Source: Paenibacillus_AR mesotrionivorans
Lineage (GTDB): Bacteria > Bacillota > Bacilli > Paenibacillales > NBRC-103111
DNA: 64,000 nt
Assembly (NCBI RefSeq): GCF_046098205.1
Contig: NZ_JBJURJ010000005.1
Span: forward strand, 62,001-126,000
Direction of reading: 5' to 3'
The position numbers were made by a program, and so were the translations under genes. This document shows, piece by piece, positions 27,212-36,900 of the stretch. Position 1 is the first letter of the stretch, and each line of letters begins with the position of its first letter. The notes beneath the pieces were generated by a model. It was not told where the DNA came from. It ran no database searches and was given only the letters and a program-made list of their open reading frames with translations.

Positions 27212-27787
27212 CTATTTGGCTGCAGGCCGCAAGGCCCGGGCCGACTTGAATACAGTCCAGCCCACATCCATAAGCAGCACCGTCAGCGCCAGCTGCCAGC
27301 CCCCGTTCTCCCAGAGGGGCCCGGCCAGCCGGTACAGCCACGCCGCGGCAGGCTGGAGCACATAGACCATAACGAACACCAGCAGGGTCCAATACAGGGA
27401 GAAGCGCAAACAGACCAGACCATCCAGTTGGAAGCTGCATCCCTCGTAGCTCCAATACTGCTTGTGGAACACATGGCGAAGCATCAGCCCGCTTATATAT
27501 TCCACTGCCGTCGGCACGGTAAAGGCCAGAAGGACCATCACCCACAAGGGCGTATCCGGTCCGGAGAGCAGAAGAAGCAGCACGGGGGCGAAGCCGTACA
27601 TAGGCTTCCAGGGTCCCGTCAAAAATCCCTCTCCCGCAAATCTCCCCTCCACCGCCCGGTGGTAACCATGCTCCAGCATCCAGCCCATACAGGCGTACAG
27701 CAGAAAGTAAAACAGAATACCGGGCCAATCGTCCAGCGGTAAATAGGCCGGAGCACCGTAGCCCAAATAACCGGACAGCACTTCCAT
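27212..27787 (-). CDS. CmpB-like multi-spanning membrane protein (putative ABC permease family)
   Basis: A 191-residue protein with about five hydrophobic helices. It matches the small membrane family annotated as putative ABC-transporter permease CmpB (PF06541): FYFLLYACMGWMLE, GFLTGPWKPMYGFAPV and EYISGLMLRHVFHKQYWSY are family-like. Its true role is not established; no ATPase or binding protein adjoins it. It lies 47 bases after the dehydratase-activase gene in the same direction and ends at a terminator, so the two are probably co-transcribed. Confidence 0.7.
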   Translation of the reverse strand: MEVLSGYLGYGAPAYLPLDDWPGILFYFLLYACMGWMLEHGYHRAVEGRFAGEGFLTGPWKPMYGFAPVLLLLLSGPDTPLWVMVLLAFTVPTAVEYISGLMLRHVFHKQYWSYEGCSFQLDGLVCLRFSLYWTLLVFVMVYVLQPAAAWLYRLAGPLWENGGWQLALTVLLMDVGWTVFKSARALRPAAK

Positions 27788-27833
27788 CCGCCACGCCTCC
27801 TCCCACAGGATTTTCCCTGTGGGTTAGGATGCA

Positions 27834-30800
27834 TCAGGAGAAGGATAAATATTCCTTGGCGGTCTGAACAGGTTCCGGCAAGGGGGTTTCCTCTTCCTCC
27901 GCCGGCCGGTTCATCTTGAGGGCGCCGGCGATCATCAGCTTCAGCCGGTTCAGCTGGTTCACCTCGGCTGCGCCCGGATCATAATCGATAGCCGCCAGAT
28001 TGGCATGGGGGTAACGCTCCTTCAGCGTCTTGAACATGCCTCTGCCTGTAATGTGGTTGGGCAGACAGGCGAAGGGCTGGAGGCAGGCGATATTATGGAC
28101 CCCGTCCTCGATCAGCTCCACCATCTCGGCGGTGAGCAGCCAGCCCTCCCCGCATTGATTGCCCAGGGATACCAGCCCCTCCACCTTGCGGGTTAGCTCC
28201 ATGATGGTATGGGGCGGCGTAAACCGGGTGCTCTTGGACAGAGCCGCACGCATTTCCGTACGGTAACCTTCGAGAATTTTGGTGACCGCCTGCATGGCAA
28301 GATGCTTGCTTACTTTCCGGTTCAGCTTTTTATAATAAAAGTCGGAATCATAGATGCAGTACAAGAAAAAGTCCAGCAGGTCCGGCACCACGGCTTCCAT
28401 ACCCTCCTGCTCCAGGTAACCCACAATATCATTGTTGGCGCCGGGATGGAACTTGATGAGGATCTCACCGACCACACCCACGCGGGGTTTGCGGCCATCG
28501 TGAAGGGGAAGCCCCTCGAAATCCTCCACAATGCTGCGGATGGTGGCTTTGTACACATTCCGTTTTCCGGAACGGACAGATTCCTTGCAGCGGTCCATCC
28601 ACTTCCGGAACAAGGCTGCAGCTGCTCCCGCCTCCAGCTCATAAGGCCGGGTCCGGTACAGGAGCCGCATCAGCAAATCCCCATAAGCAAAGGCCATAAC
28701 ACCCTTGTTCAGCAGCCCCAGAGAAACCTTGAAGCCCGGGCCGGAGGGTTCGGAGGTGAAGCCCAGGGGGATCACCGCCACATCCCCGAAGCCCGCATCG
28801 GCCAAAGCCTTGCGCAGGAAGCCGATGTAGTTGGTAGCCCGGCAGCCGCCTCCGGTCTGGGTAATCATCACGGAGGTGTTCTTCGGGTCATACTTGCCGG
28901 ACTTCAGGGCCGACACCAGCTGGCCCACCACCAGGATGGAGGGGAAGCAGGCGTCATTGTTCACAAACTGCAGACCCGCATCCACCGTTTTTTTGTCGGT
29001 GGTTGTAATCACCTTCAGATTGTAGCCTGATGCCTGGAAGGCCTCCTCCAGCAGCTCGAAGTGGATCGGCGACATCTGCGGCACCAGAATGGTATGGTTC
29101 CGGCGCATGTCCTCGGTGAACAGCCTCCGGGTACGTTTGCCTCTACCCGGCGCTGCTGCAGCCGCCGCCGTACCGCCGGTGTCCGTTCTCTTCCGCTCCA
29201 ACGCCCGGCGTTCCTCCATGGCCGCCAAGAGGGACCGGATGCGGATGCGCACCGCCCCCAAATTGCTGCCTTCGTCGATCTTCAAGAGGGTAAACATCCG
29301 GCCGGACTGCTCAAGAATTTCCTTCACCTGGTCTCCGGTAATGGCATCGATGCCGCAGCCGAAGGAGTTCAGCTGCACCAGCTCCAGGTTCGGCTCACGG
29401 GCCACCAGAGAGGCAGCCGCATACAGCCGGGAATGGTACATCCATTGATCCACGAAGGTCAGGGGACGCTCCACCTTCTCCAGATGGGCAACGGAATCCT
29501 CCGTTAGGACGGCAAGCCCCATTCCTGCTACCAGATCAGGGATACCGTGATGGATTTCCGGATCCAGATGATAAGGGCGTCCCGCCAGCACAATGCCCCG
29601 CTGCCCCGTAGCCTTCAGCATCTGCAGGGTTTCCTCCCCCTTGCGGCGGATATCCGCCTGGGCCCGGGTTTCCTCCTCCCTGGCCGCCAGCACCGCCGCC
29701 TCCACCTCATGGCGGGTGACGCCGTACTCCTGCAGCTCCTCATACAGCCGCCGGGCCAGGCGCTCTGTATTGTCATAGGGCAGATACGGGTACAGGAAGG
29801 GCACTTCCCGCTCCTTCAGCACATCCAGATTGTTGTGCAGCACCTCCGGGTAGGAGGCCACAACCGGACAATTGTAATGGTCGTTGGCATCGGGATGTTC
29901 GTTGCGCTCATAAGGCAGGCATGGATAAAAGATAAACCGCACATCCCGTTTCGCCAGACTGGTGACATGGCCGTGTGTCAGCTTGGCCGGGAAGCAGACC
30001 GTATCCGAAGGTACGGACTCCAGTCCCTGCTCATACAGCCGCCGGGTGGACTTGGGCGACAGCTCCACTCTGAACTTCAGGGCCGTGAAGAAGGTATGCC
30101 AGAAGGGATAATTCTCGTACATGTTCAGCACCCGAGGAATGCCCACCTTGCCCCGGACCGCTTCCTCCTCCGGCAGGGACTTGTAGCCGAACAGCCGCTT
30201 GTATTTGTAATCGAACAGATTGGGCGTATCCCCGCAGGACTTCTCCCCGCCAGCTCCCCGTTCGCAGCGGTTGCCGGTCACGTGGCGCCTGCCGTCGCCG
30301 AAGCTGTTCACTGTCATCAGACATTGGTTGCCGCACAGCTTGCAGCGCTCCATCTTCGACTCGAAGGCCAGGAGCTCCAAGGCCTCCGCACCCAGAAGCG
30401 TGCTGCGCTCATTGGCGGCGCCGCGTTCACGGGCGATCAGGGCGGCGCCGAAGGCGCCCATGATGCCGGCAATCTCCGGCCGCACCGTCTCCCGGCCCGT
30501 CAGCCGTTCAAAAGCCCGCAGCACCGCATCATTCTTGAAGGTTCCTCCCTGAACGACGATATGCCGGCCCAGCTCCTCCGGGTTGCGAATCTTGATCACC
30601 TTGTACAGGGCATTATGAATTACAGAGTAGGATAGCCCCGCAGAGATTTCCCCCACGGTAGCGCCTTCCTTCTGGGCCTGCTTCACCTTGGAGTTCATGA
30701 AGACGGTGCAGCGGGAGCCCAGGTCCAAGGGCTCCTTGGCCAGCAAGGCGTTCTGCGCGAACTCCTCCACATTCATCTGCAGGGATTCGGCGAAGGATTC

Positions 30801-32156
30801 CAGGAAGGAGCCGCAGCCCGACGAGCAGGCCTCGTTTAGCATGATGCTGTCGATGGCCCCGTTTTTGATCCGCAGGCACTTCATATCCTGGCCGCCGATA
30901 TCGATGATCAGATCCACCTCCGGCAGGAAATAGCTTGCCGCCTTATAGTGGGCCACCGTCTCGATCTCGCCCCATTCGGCACCCAGCGCCGCCTGGATCA
31001 GCCCCTCGCCGTACCCGGTAATGGTGGCACCGGCTACAGTGGCTCCCGCAGGCATCTCCTGGTACATCTCCCGCACGATGGAAACTGCCGATTGAAGCGG
31101 TTTGCCGCCGTTGCGCATATACCGGGTAAACAAAAGGTTGCCCTCTTCGTCGATCAGGGCCGCTTTGGTGGTGGTGGAGCCGGCATCGATCCCTAAGAAG
31201 CATTTGCCCGCATAATCAGCCAGGCTGCGCTGCCCTACGGTCCGGTTATGTCTATGCCGGAACTGCTCCAGCTCCTCCTCCGAGGCAAACAGAGGCGCAA
31301 GCCTGCCGGAGGCCTCCTCACGGGCCTCGAACAGCCGGGGCAGGGATGCTCCCAGAGACTTGATGGTCACCGGCTCATCTCCACGGGCGGACAACGCCGC
31401 CCCCATAGCCACGTACAACTGGGAATGCGCAGGCATGATCACCTGCTCCGGAGGCAAAGCGAGGGTTTCGATAAAACGCCGCCGCAGCTCCGTCAGGTAG
31501 TACAGAGGTCCTCCCAGGAATGCCACATTGCCTTTGATTTTTTTGCCGCCCGCCAACCCTCCGATGGTCTGGTTTACCACGGCTTGGAAGACGGAGGCGG
31601 CAATGTCCTCCCGGTTGGCGCCTTCATTCAGAAGCGGCTGCACGTCCGTTTTGGCGAACACGCCGCAGCGCGAGGCGATGGGGTACAGCGTCTGGTAGCG
31701 GCCTGCCAGCTCGTTCAAGCCTGCCGCGTCAGTCTGGAGCAGCGCCGCCATCTGGTCCACGAAGGCTCCCGTGCCGCCGGCACAGGCGCCGTTCATCCGC
31801 TGGTCCACCGTCCCCTGGAAAAACGTGATCTTGGCATCCTCGCCCCCCAGCTCAATGGCCACATCCGTGTGGGGGATAAACCGCTCCACCGCCTCCGTTC
31901 CGGCCACCACCTCCTGGATGAAGGGCAGACCCAGCCACTTGGAGACGGCAATGCCGCCGGAACCGGTTACGCGCACAGATACGCTGGAGCCGGAATAACG
32001 GACACAGGCCTCTTTTAACAAACGAAATGTTGTGGTGCGGATATCCGAGTAATGGCGTTCGTATTTGTCATAGATCAGCTGCCCATGCCCATCCAGAATC
32101 ACCAGCTTTACAGTTGTGGAACCGATATCCAGTCCCATGCATAACCGATCCCTCAT
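27834..32156 (-). CDS. Large 2-hydroxyacyl-CoA dehydratase activase family protein (BadF/BcrA type plus DUF2229)
   Basis: A 1440-residue cytoplasmic protein with two tandem ASKHA ATPase domains. The first (about 1-270) has GLDIGSTTVKLVILD and NGACAGGTGAF; the second (about 315-575) has GIDAGSTTTKAALID and NEACSSGCGSFLESF, whose cysteines can hold an iron-sulfur cluster. A Cys-containing segment (CKLCGNQCLMTV) leads to a DUF2229-type domain (PRVLNMYENYPFWHTFF). The long C-terminal half resembles dehydratase subunits. Activases of this class use ATP to inject an electron into 2-hydroxyacyl-CoA dehydratases. Fused proteins of this length are widespread in Firmicutes, and their substrate is unknown. 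The start could instead be ATG 32138. A GTGTG-AA-CACAC dyad sits at the start and may be an operator. Confidence 0.85.
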   Translation of the reverse strand: MRDRLCMGLDIGSTTVKLVILDGHGQLIYDKYERHYSDIRTTTFRLLKEACVRYSGSSVSVRVTGSGGIAVSKWLGLPFIQEVVAGTEAVERFIPHTDVAIELGGEDAKITFFQGTVDQRMNGACAGGTGAFVDQMAALLQTDAAGLNELAGRYQTLYPIASRCGVFAKTDVQPLLNEGANREDIAASVFQAVVNQTIGGLAGGKKIKGNVAFLGGPLYYLTELRRRFIETLALPPEQVIMPAHSQLYVAMGAALSARGDEPVTIKSLGASLPRLFEAREEASGRLAPLFASEEELEQFRHRHNRTVGQRSLADYAGKCFLGIDAGSTTTKAALIDEEGNLLFTRYMRNGGKPLQSAVSIVREMYQEMPAGATVAGATITGYGEGLIQAALGAEWGEIETVAHYKAASYFLPEVDLIIDIGGQDMKCLRIKNGAIDSIMLNEACSSGCGSFLESFAESLQMNVEEFAQNALLAKEPLDLGSRCTVFMNSKVKQAQKEGATVGEISAGLSYSVIHNALYKVIKIRNPEELGRHIVVQGGTFKNDAVLRAFERLTGRETVRPEIAGIMGAFGAALIARERGAANERSTLLGAEALELLAFESKMERCKLCGNQCLMTVNSFGDGRRHVTGNRCERGAGGEKSCGDTPNLFDYKYKRLFGYKSLPEEEAVRGKVGIPRVLNMYENYPFWHTFFTALKFRVELSPKSTRRLYEQGLESVPSDTVCFPAKLTHGHVTSLAKRDVRFIFYPCLPYERNEHPDANDHYNCPVVASYPEVLHNNLDVLKEREVPFLYPYLPYDNTERLARRLYEELQEYGVTRHEVEAAVLAAREEETRAQADIRRKGEETLQMLKATGQRGIVLAGRPYHLDPEIHHGIPDLVAGMGLAVLTEDSVAHLEKVERPLTFVDQWMYHSRLYAAASLVAREPNLELVQLNSFGCGIDAITGDQVKEILEQSGRMFTLLKIDEGSNLGAVRIRIRSLLAAMEERRALERKRTDTGGTAAAAAAPGRGKRTRRLFTEDMRRNHTILVPQMSPIHFELLEEAFQASGYNLKVITTTDKKTVDAGLQFVNNDACFPSILVVGQLVSALKSGKYDPKNTSVMITQTGGGCRATNYIGFLRKALADAGFGDVAVIPLGFTSEPSGPGFKVSLGLLNKGVMAFAYGDLLMRLLYRTRPYELEAGAAAALFRKWMDRCKESVRSGKRNVYKATIRSIVEDFEGLPLHDGRKPRVGVVGEILIKFHPGANNDIVGYLEQEGMEAVVPDLLDFFLYCIYDSDFYYKKLNRKVSKHLAMQAVTKILEGYRTEMRAALSKSTRFTPPHTIMELTRKVEGLVSLGNQCGEGWLLTAEMVELIEDGVHNIACLQPFACLPNHITGRGMFKTLKERYPHANLAAIDYDPGAAEVNQLNRLKLMIAGALKMNRPAEEEETPLPEPVQTAKEYLSFS

Positions 32157-32407
32157 GTGTGTTCACACTCTTTCTACTGCCAACCCGAATTGGCATATGA
32201 AGTCTATCTTCCCATTATAATGCCGAACCCGCCCGGACGTAAGACCTTAATTATCATTATTCAAATCTTTACAGACATAGGCTATGCTTTTATTCTCCGG
32301 GAAAGATGACCATTCACACTTTGTTCACTTGTTGCCTTCCATAGAGGCGGTTATAATTAACCAAAATTCAATTTACAACTTCATAATTCAATCAGCTGGA
32401 TGATGTT

Positions 32408-32575
32408 AGCGGGAGATGAAACCATCGTTTCAACCGAAGGGGTACGCTCTCAGGTGCTTCCGAACAGGAAGCGGGACCGTTAACGGACAGCACTCTGGAG
32501 AGATCCATTATTGGGCGCCGAAGGGGCACGGCAGGCAATACCTGCTTAAACTCTCAGGCAAAAGGACAGAGACGG
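32408..32575 (+). ncRNA. Tandem glycine riboswitch
   Basis: Two consecutive glycine aptamers precede the AgcS symporter gene. The second (about 32494-32574) carries the signature GGAGAGATCC, CCGAAGGGG, then CTCTCAGGCAAAAGGACAGAG-type sequence (32551-32571). The first (about 32408-32493) shows GGGAGATGAAACC, ACCGAAGGGGTACG, CTCTCAGG and GGACAGC. Such tandem elements bind glycine and usually turn on glycine catabolism or control glycine/alanine transport. About 110 bases separate it from the terminator-like expression platform. Confidence 0.93.
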
Positions 32576-32683
32576 GTTCACTTGGAAGGAATGCTCCGCG
32601 TTTATGTTTATTGACATGGGTATTTTCCTTGCTGTTATTTATGCATACCCGTATTTTCCCATACCTATAATCGGTTTTTCAGA

Positions 32684-32712
32684 GTCGGATCCTATGGATC
32701 GGGCTTTTTTTG
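32684..32712 (+). terminator. Terminator-like hairpin of the riboswitch expression platform
   Basis: CGGATCC and GGATCGG pair with one mismatch across TAT, and GGC then seven Ts follow, about 30 bases before the symporter start. Placed after the glycine aptamers it fits transcriptional control by attenuation. Confidence 0.65.
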
Positions 32713-32747
32713 TTTACCAAAACTTGATAAGGGAGAAGGAATGACAC

Positions 32748-34130
32748 ATGGGTATATTGGAAAGCATCGACAGCTGGATATGGGGTCCACCCCTTCTGAT
32801 TCTGGTCATGGGAACCGGCATTCTGCTTACGGTCAGGCTCGGTCTGCTGCAAGTGCTGCGCCTACCGAAGGCGCTCCGGCTCATCGGCAAAGCTCCTAAC
32901 GAAGGAAATGGCGATATAAGCAGCTTCGGGGCTCTCAGCACAGCACTGGCCGCGACTGTGGGTACGGGAAATATTGTCGGCGTAGCTACTGCCATCAAGA
33001 TGGGAGGCCCCGGCGCGCTTTTCTGGATGCTATTGGCCGCGTTCTTGGGCATGGCTACCAAATATGCAGAAGGTCTGTTGGCGGTTAAATACCGGGTCAA
33101 AGACAAACACGGGCAATTTTCCGGAGGGCCCATGTATTACATTGAAAACGGTATGGGGCGTCGTTTTAAGCCGTTAGCCATCCTGTTTGCCGCCAGCGGC
33201 GTCCTTGTTGCCCTGTTTGGTATCGGCACTTTCCCCCAGGTGAATGCCATTGTCACCTCAACCGAATCCAGCTTTGGCATTCCTGTGGCGGTAACCGCAG
33301 TTGTGATCGCTATCCTGACTGCTGTCGTTACCATCGGCGGCATTAAAAGCATCTCCAACGTTTCTACCAAAATTGTGCCTTTTATGTCTGTTCTGTATGT
33401 TGCAGCTTGTCTTGGCGTTCTGATCCGGTTTGCCGGAGAGCTCCCATCCGTTATCGCGCTTATTTGGGAATCCGCCTTCTCCGCCACGGCGGCAAGCGGC
33501 GGCTTTGCCGGAGCAACTATTATGCTGGCCCTGAGAAGCGGCGTAGCCAGAGGTATTTTCTCCAATGAATCGGGATTGGGGAGCGCCCCCATCGCCGCAG
33601 CTGCAGCCAAAACCAAATGGCCGGCAGAGCAAGGGCTGATTTCCATGACCGGGACATTTATCGATACGATCATTATCTGTAATCTGACAGGCTTGGCTCT
33701 CCTTGTATCCGGCGTATGGAACGGCAGCAGCGCAGGGGCAAGCATGACGCAGGATGCCTTCGCAAGCGCCTTCCCTGCCTTCGGCGCCGAAATCATCACT
33801 GTCTCCCTTATCCTTTTTGCCTTCACCACGATAATCGGCTGGAACTATTACGGTGAACGCTGCGTCGAATATCTCGTCGGTGTCAAAGGAATCAAACCCT
33901 ACCGTTACATTTTTGTAGCCATTGTTGCAGGCGGCGCTTTCATCAAGCTGGACGCCATCTGGCTGCTGGCAGATATCGTCAATGGCTTAATGGCCTTCCC
34001 CAATCTGATTGCCCTTATCGCCTTGTCTGGAGTAGTTGTGGCGGAAACCCGCAAATACCGGAAACATACCCAAGACGAGGCAGCGGCTAAATTTTCATTG
34101 AAGTCAGACGGCTTGCCGAAAGCGGAATAA
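32748..34130 (+). CDS. AgcS-family sodium:alanine/glycine symporter
   Basis: A 460-residue inner-membrane carrier with about eleven helices, importing alanine and/or glycine with sodium. Family landmarks are LSTALAATVGTGNIVGVATA, GGPGALFWMLLAAFLGMATK, QFSGGPMYYIENG and SNESGLGSAPIAAAAA. The tandem glycine riboswitch upstream argues that glycine is a physiological substrate. The start has GGGAGAAGGA about seven bases upstream. It is monocistronic and ends at a bidirectional terminator. Confidence 0.93.
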   Translation: MGILESIDSWIWGPPLLILVMGTGILLTVRLGLLQVLRLPKALRLIGKAPNEGNGDISSFGALSTALAATVGTGNIVGVATAIKMGGPGALFWMLLAAFLGMATKYAEGLLAVKYRVKDKHGQFSGGPMYYIENGMGRRFKPLAILFAASGVLVALFGIGTFPQVNAIVTSTESSFGIPVAVTAVVIAILTAVVTIGGIKSISNVSTKIVPFMSVLYVAACLGVLIRFAGELPSVIALIWESAFSATAASGGFAGATIMLALRSGVARGIFSNESGLGSAPIAAAAAKTKWPAEQGLISMTGTFIDTIIICNLTGLALLVSGVWNGSSAGASMTQDAFASAFPAFGAEIITVSLILFAFTTIIGWNYYGERCVEYLVGVKGIKPYRYIFVAIVAGGAFIKLDAIWLLADIVNGLMAFPNLIALIALSGVVVAETRKYRKHTQDEAAAKFSLKSDGLPKAE

Positions 34131-34146
34131 CCCGATTGGCAGCAGC

Positions 34147-34173
34147 AAAAGGCGTCCCGGAGGACGCCTTTTT
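34147..34173. terminator. Bidirectional terminator between the symporter and the aldouronate operon
   Basis: AAAAGGCGTCC (34147-34157) and GGACGCCTTTTT (34162-34173) form a perfect stem with a four-base loop. With A and T runs on both sides it serves the symporter gene on the plus strand and the binding-protein gene on the minus strand. Confidence 0.92.
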
Positions 34174-34198
34174 GTATGCCTTTTTCCGGCTTGCCGTA

Positions 34199-35854
34199 TT
34201 AATAGCCGAGCATCGACTTGGTTTTAGCGAATACATCGTTGGCCATTTTGGTGTAGCGGGCGGAGCCGTTGGCCTCCGCTTGTTTGACGTATGCATCCCA
34301 GCCGGAGTTGATGTCCTGCTGGCCGGTAATAAACTTCAGGGTAGCAGTGGAAATAAAGTCCATCAGCGGCTTGGAGATCAGGTTCATTTGCTCGCCTTCA
34401 TCCGCAGAAGCCATGATGGGCGGAGCCGACTTCCGGGGCTGACGGTTCTTCAGAACACGGTCTGTAAAGTTCTTCTCGCCTTCTGTCATTTTGGACAAAC
34501 GCAGCTTGGTGGTGCCGCCGTAAGCGAATACGCCGTTGGCAAAGCCATAATCCACGTTCAGCTTTTTGGTGCCGGTGGGGTTCATGCCGTTATAGGTAAT
34601 ATCCTTGGTCAGGGCAAAGTTGCCGTTGGCGTCCTTGGTATAGGTTTCGCCTTCCACACCCCACAGGCTCAGGGTTTGGCCTTCATCGGAATACCAGAGC
34701 CAGTCAACAAAACGCAGCATCTTGATGAATTTCTCCTGACCCAGCTCATCCAGCGCTTTTTTGCTGATCATCACGCCATTTTCCAGACGGGAGTTTTCAA
34801 TTTGCGGCAGACCCTTGGGACCGCCTGGTTGAATGGTCATGTACAGGTCGGCGTTGGGCACCTGCATCTTGGCCTTGGATTCAGCCAGGAACTGGTAGTT
34901 GCCGTTGATCACATAGGTGTCACCCTTGTAGAACTTGGCCCGGGCGGCATCATCGTTTTGCGTGAAAGACTCAGGGTCCAACAGGCCTTCCTTCACCAGT
35001 TTGTTCAGGTAGGTTACATAAGCCTTATAGTCGGCGGTAGTATTGGCGAAATAAAATTCCTTCTTGTCCTTGTCAAACTGCAAACCATTGGCTTGACCCC
35101 AACCAGCGGTTACGCCGTAGGTTATGGCGGCAATATTCATGGTAGATTTGCCGGTGTACTGGTCGGACCATACATATTTGGCACCTGTAAACGTCTTTAC
35201 CTTTTTAAGCGCTTCATAAAAATCTTCATAGGTCCACTTGTTTTCCAATGCTTCCACATCTACGCCGGCAGCCTTGAACACATCCTTGCGGATCACGTAG
35301 GAGTATCCGCCGCCGGCAGACTCCCACAGGCCGGGAAGCACATAATACTTGCCGTTAGCCTGCAGCTTGGCTTGCAGGTCACTCTCCAGCCCCCAATCCT
35401 TCACAGCCTTGGTATAGTTGGGCATATATTTCACCCAGTCGCTGATGGGAACAATCTGTCCGCCTGCCACAAAAGATGCTTCCTCATAGGTTTTGGGAAT
35501 GATGTACGGGGCGTCGCCGCTGTTGACCAGGAGGGATTTCTGGTTTTCATATTCCGTCCGAGCTGTCACCGTCAGCTTCATATTCACATTGCTTTTTTCG
35601 GTGATGGCGCTCCACAGCCGCCAGTTTTGTTTGTACGGGTAGGCTTCGTTATCGCTGTACATAACGGAATAAGTGACAGGCTCGTTGGACTTGAAGGTTT
35701 TGTTTTCGCCGTACGTGTAGTCCAGCTTGGATTCATCCACCGGGGCACTGGCATTCGGCGAGGAGCCGGAATCCTTGGAATCGCTGCATGCAACCAGCCC
35801 TGCTGCCATAATAACAGCCAACGTACCACTCATAACTTTGCTAATTGTTTTCAT
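34199..35854 (-). CDS. Solute-binding lipoprotein of the aldouronate importer (system 3)
   Basis: A 551-residue LplA-type extracellular binding lipoprotein, lipobox MAAGLVACSD (Cys about 23). Landmarks are YSVMYSDNEAYPYKQNWRLW, then WSDEGQTLSLWGVEGETYTK. It is the last gene after GH3, GH67 and two permeases, and it ends at a bidirectional terminator. By context it should bind methylglucuronoxylan fragments (aldouronates), as LplA-like proteins do in comparable Paenibacillus operons. This is inferred from the neighbours. Confidence 0.88.
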   Translation of the reverse strand: MKTISKVMSGTLAVIMAAGLVACSDSKDSGSSPNASAPVDESKLDYTYGENKTFKSNEPVTYSVMYSDNEAYPYKQNWRLWSAITEKSNVNMKLTVTARTEYENQKSLLVNSGDAPYIIPKTYEEASFVAGGQIVPISDWVKYMPNYTKAVKDWGLESDLQAKLQANGKYYVLPGLWESAGGGYSYVIRKDVFKAAGVDVEALENKWTYEDFYEALKKVKTFTGAKYVWSDQYTGKSTMNIAAITYGVTAGWGQANGLQFDKDKKEFYFANTTADYKAYVTYLNKLVKEGLLDPESFTQNDDAARAKFYKGDTYVINGNYQFLAESKAKMQVPNADLYMTIQPGGPKGLPQIENSRLENGVMISKKALDELGQEKFIKMLRFVDWLWYSDEGQTLSLWGVEGETYTKDANGNFALTKDITYNGMNPTGTKKLNVDYGFANGVFAYGGTTKLRLSKMTEGEKNFTDRVLKNRQPRKSAPPIMASADEGEQMNLISKPLMDFISTATLKFITGQQDINSGWDAYVKQAEANGSARYTKMANDVFAKTKSMLGY

Positions 35855-35990
35855 ACGAACCTCCCTGTACTTTTTTGCGCCAGCAAAAACTGGCCTCGTA
35901 AGCTTCTTCTGGATTTTGGCATGTATGGCGCAAAGACCGAAGAACCCCCCCGGGATTTACGCGTTTTAATGAGGAGCGGTGCAAAGCTGC

Positions 35991-36004
35991 GGCAAGCGCT
36001 TGCC
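35991..36004. promoter_or_regulatory. Perfect 14-base palindrome, cre/LacI-type operator candidate
   Basis: GGCAAGCGCTTGCC is a perfect palindrome in the 150-base gap between the permease stop and the binding-protein start. The AAGCGCTT centre is that of CcpA and other LacI-family operators. It could allow separate control of the binding-protein gene. Confidence 0.45.
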
Positions 36005-36007
36005 TAA

Positions 36008-36886
36008 TCAGCCCTTAACCGAACCAATCATCATACCCTGAACGAAATACTTCTGCACAAACGGGTAAATGCAGATAATGGGCAGTGAGGTCAGCACCAT
36101 GGCTGCGGACTTGATGGTGGCGGCGATTTGCCGGTCAGTCTCGGAGCTGGCCCCTGCTTCCGCCGCGGTGCCTCCCAGACTATCGATCAGTTGGCGCAGA
36201 TAAAGCGCTACCGGCCACTTGTCCTTGGACTGGAGGTACAGTGACGGACCAAACCAGTTATTCCACAAGCCCACCATGCTGAACAGTACCATCGTGGCCA
36301 GAATCGGCTTGGACAAGGGTACCGTAATCCGGGTAAAGATGCCGTACACACCCAGTCCATCCACCTTGGCCGCCTCTTCAATCTCGCCAGGAAGGCTGGA
36401 GAAGAAGGTTTTTACCAAGATCACGTTAAAAGCGCTGATGGCGCCGGGGATGACAATGGCCCAGATGGTATCCCGCATACCCAGGGATTTGGCGATCATA
36501 ATGTAGTTGGGAATCAGTCCGCCTCCGAAGTACATGGTAAATAACACGAAGGGGATGAAGAACTTGTTCAGCCGCAGCCGCTCCTTGGAGAGGGGGTACG
36601 AAATGACGGCAGTGGCGGTTACCGAGATGACCGTTCCCACTACTGCATACAGGATGGTGTTGCCGTAATACTGGAAGAACTCGGGTTTGCTGAGGATGAT
36701 CTTGTAGGTTTCAAAGGTGAATTCCACGGGATACAGGAATACCTTGCCCGCATAAATGGATGCTTCCGAGCTGAAGGACTGGGCGATCAGATAGACAAAG
36801 GGATACAGCGTCACCAAACAGACGAAGGTCATGATGATGGCATTGAATACCTGAAACAGCCGGTACGAAAACGTTTCTTTTATCAT
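36008..36886 (-). CDS. Aldouronate importer permease, YtcP type (system 3)
   Basis: A 292-residue permease with about six helices. The EAA loop is EEAAKVDGLGVYGIFTRITV, and the C-terminal KYFVQGMMIGSVKG is characteristic. It starts 14 bases after the partner permease gene. It is one half of the pore for the sugar bound by the lipoprotein encoded next. Paenibacillus aldouronate operons name this position ytcP. Confidence 0.9.
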   Translation of the reverse strand: MIKETFSYRLFQVFNAIIMTFVCLVTLYPFVYLIAQSFSSEASIYAGKVFLYPVEFTFETYKIILSKPEFFQYYGNTILYAVVGTVISVTATAVISYPLSKERLRLNKFFIPFVLFTMYFGGGLIPNYIMIAKSLGMRDTIWAIVIPGAISAFNVILVKTFFSSLPGEIEEAAKVDGLGVYGIFTRITVPLSKPILATMVLFSMVGLWNNWFGPSLYLQSKDKWPVALYLRQLIDSLGGTAAEAGASSETDRQIAATIKSAAMVLTSLPIICIYPFVQKYFVQGMMIGSVKG

Positions 36887-36900
36887 TGTGCCGCTCCTTT

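Noticed and set aside
32157..32169. GTGTG-AA-CACAC dyad before the dehydratase activase start as a regulator site
   Set aside because: Arms of five bases are too short to support a named operator; kept only as a remark in the gene entry.
35204..35217. cre-like sequence TTTAAGCGCTTCAT inside the binding-protein gene
   Set aside because: It lies deep within coding sequence, and a single short match is expected by chance.
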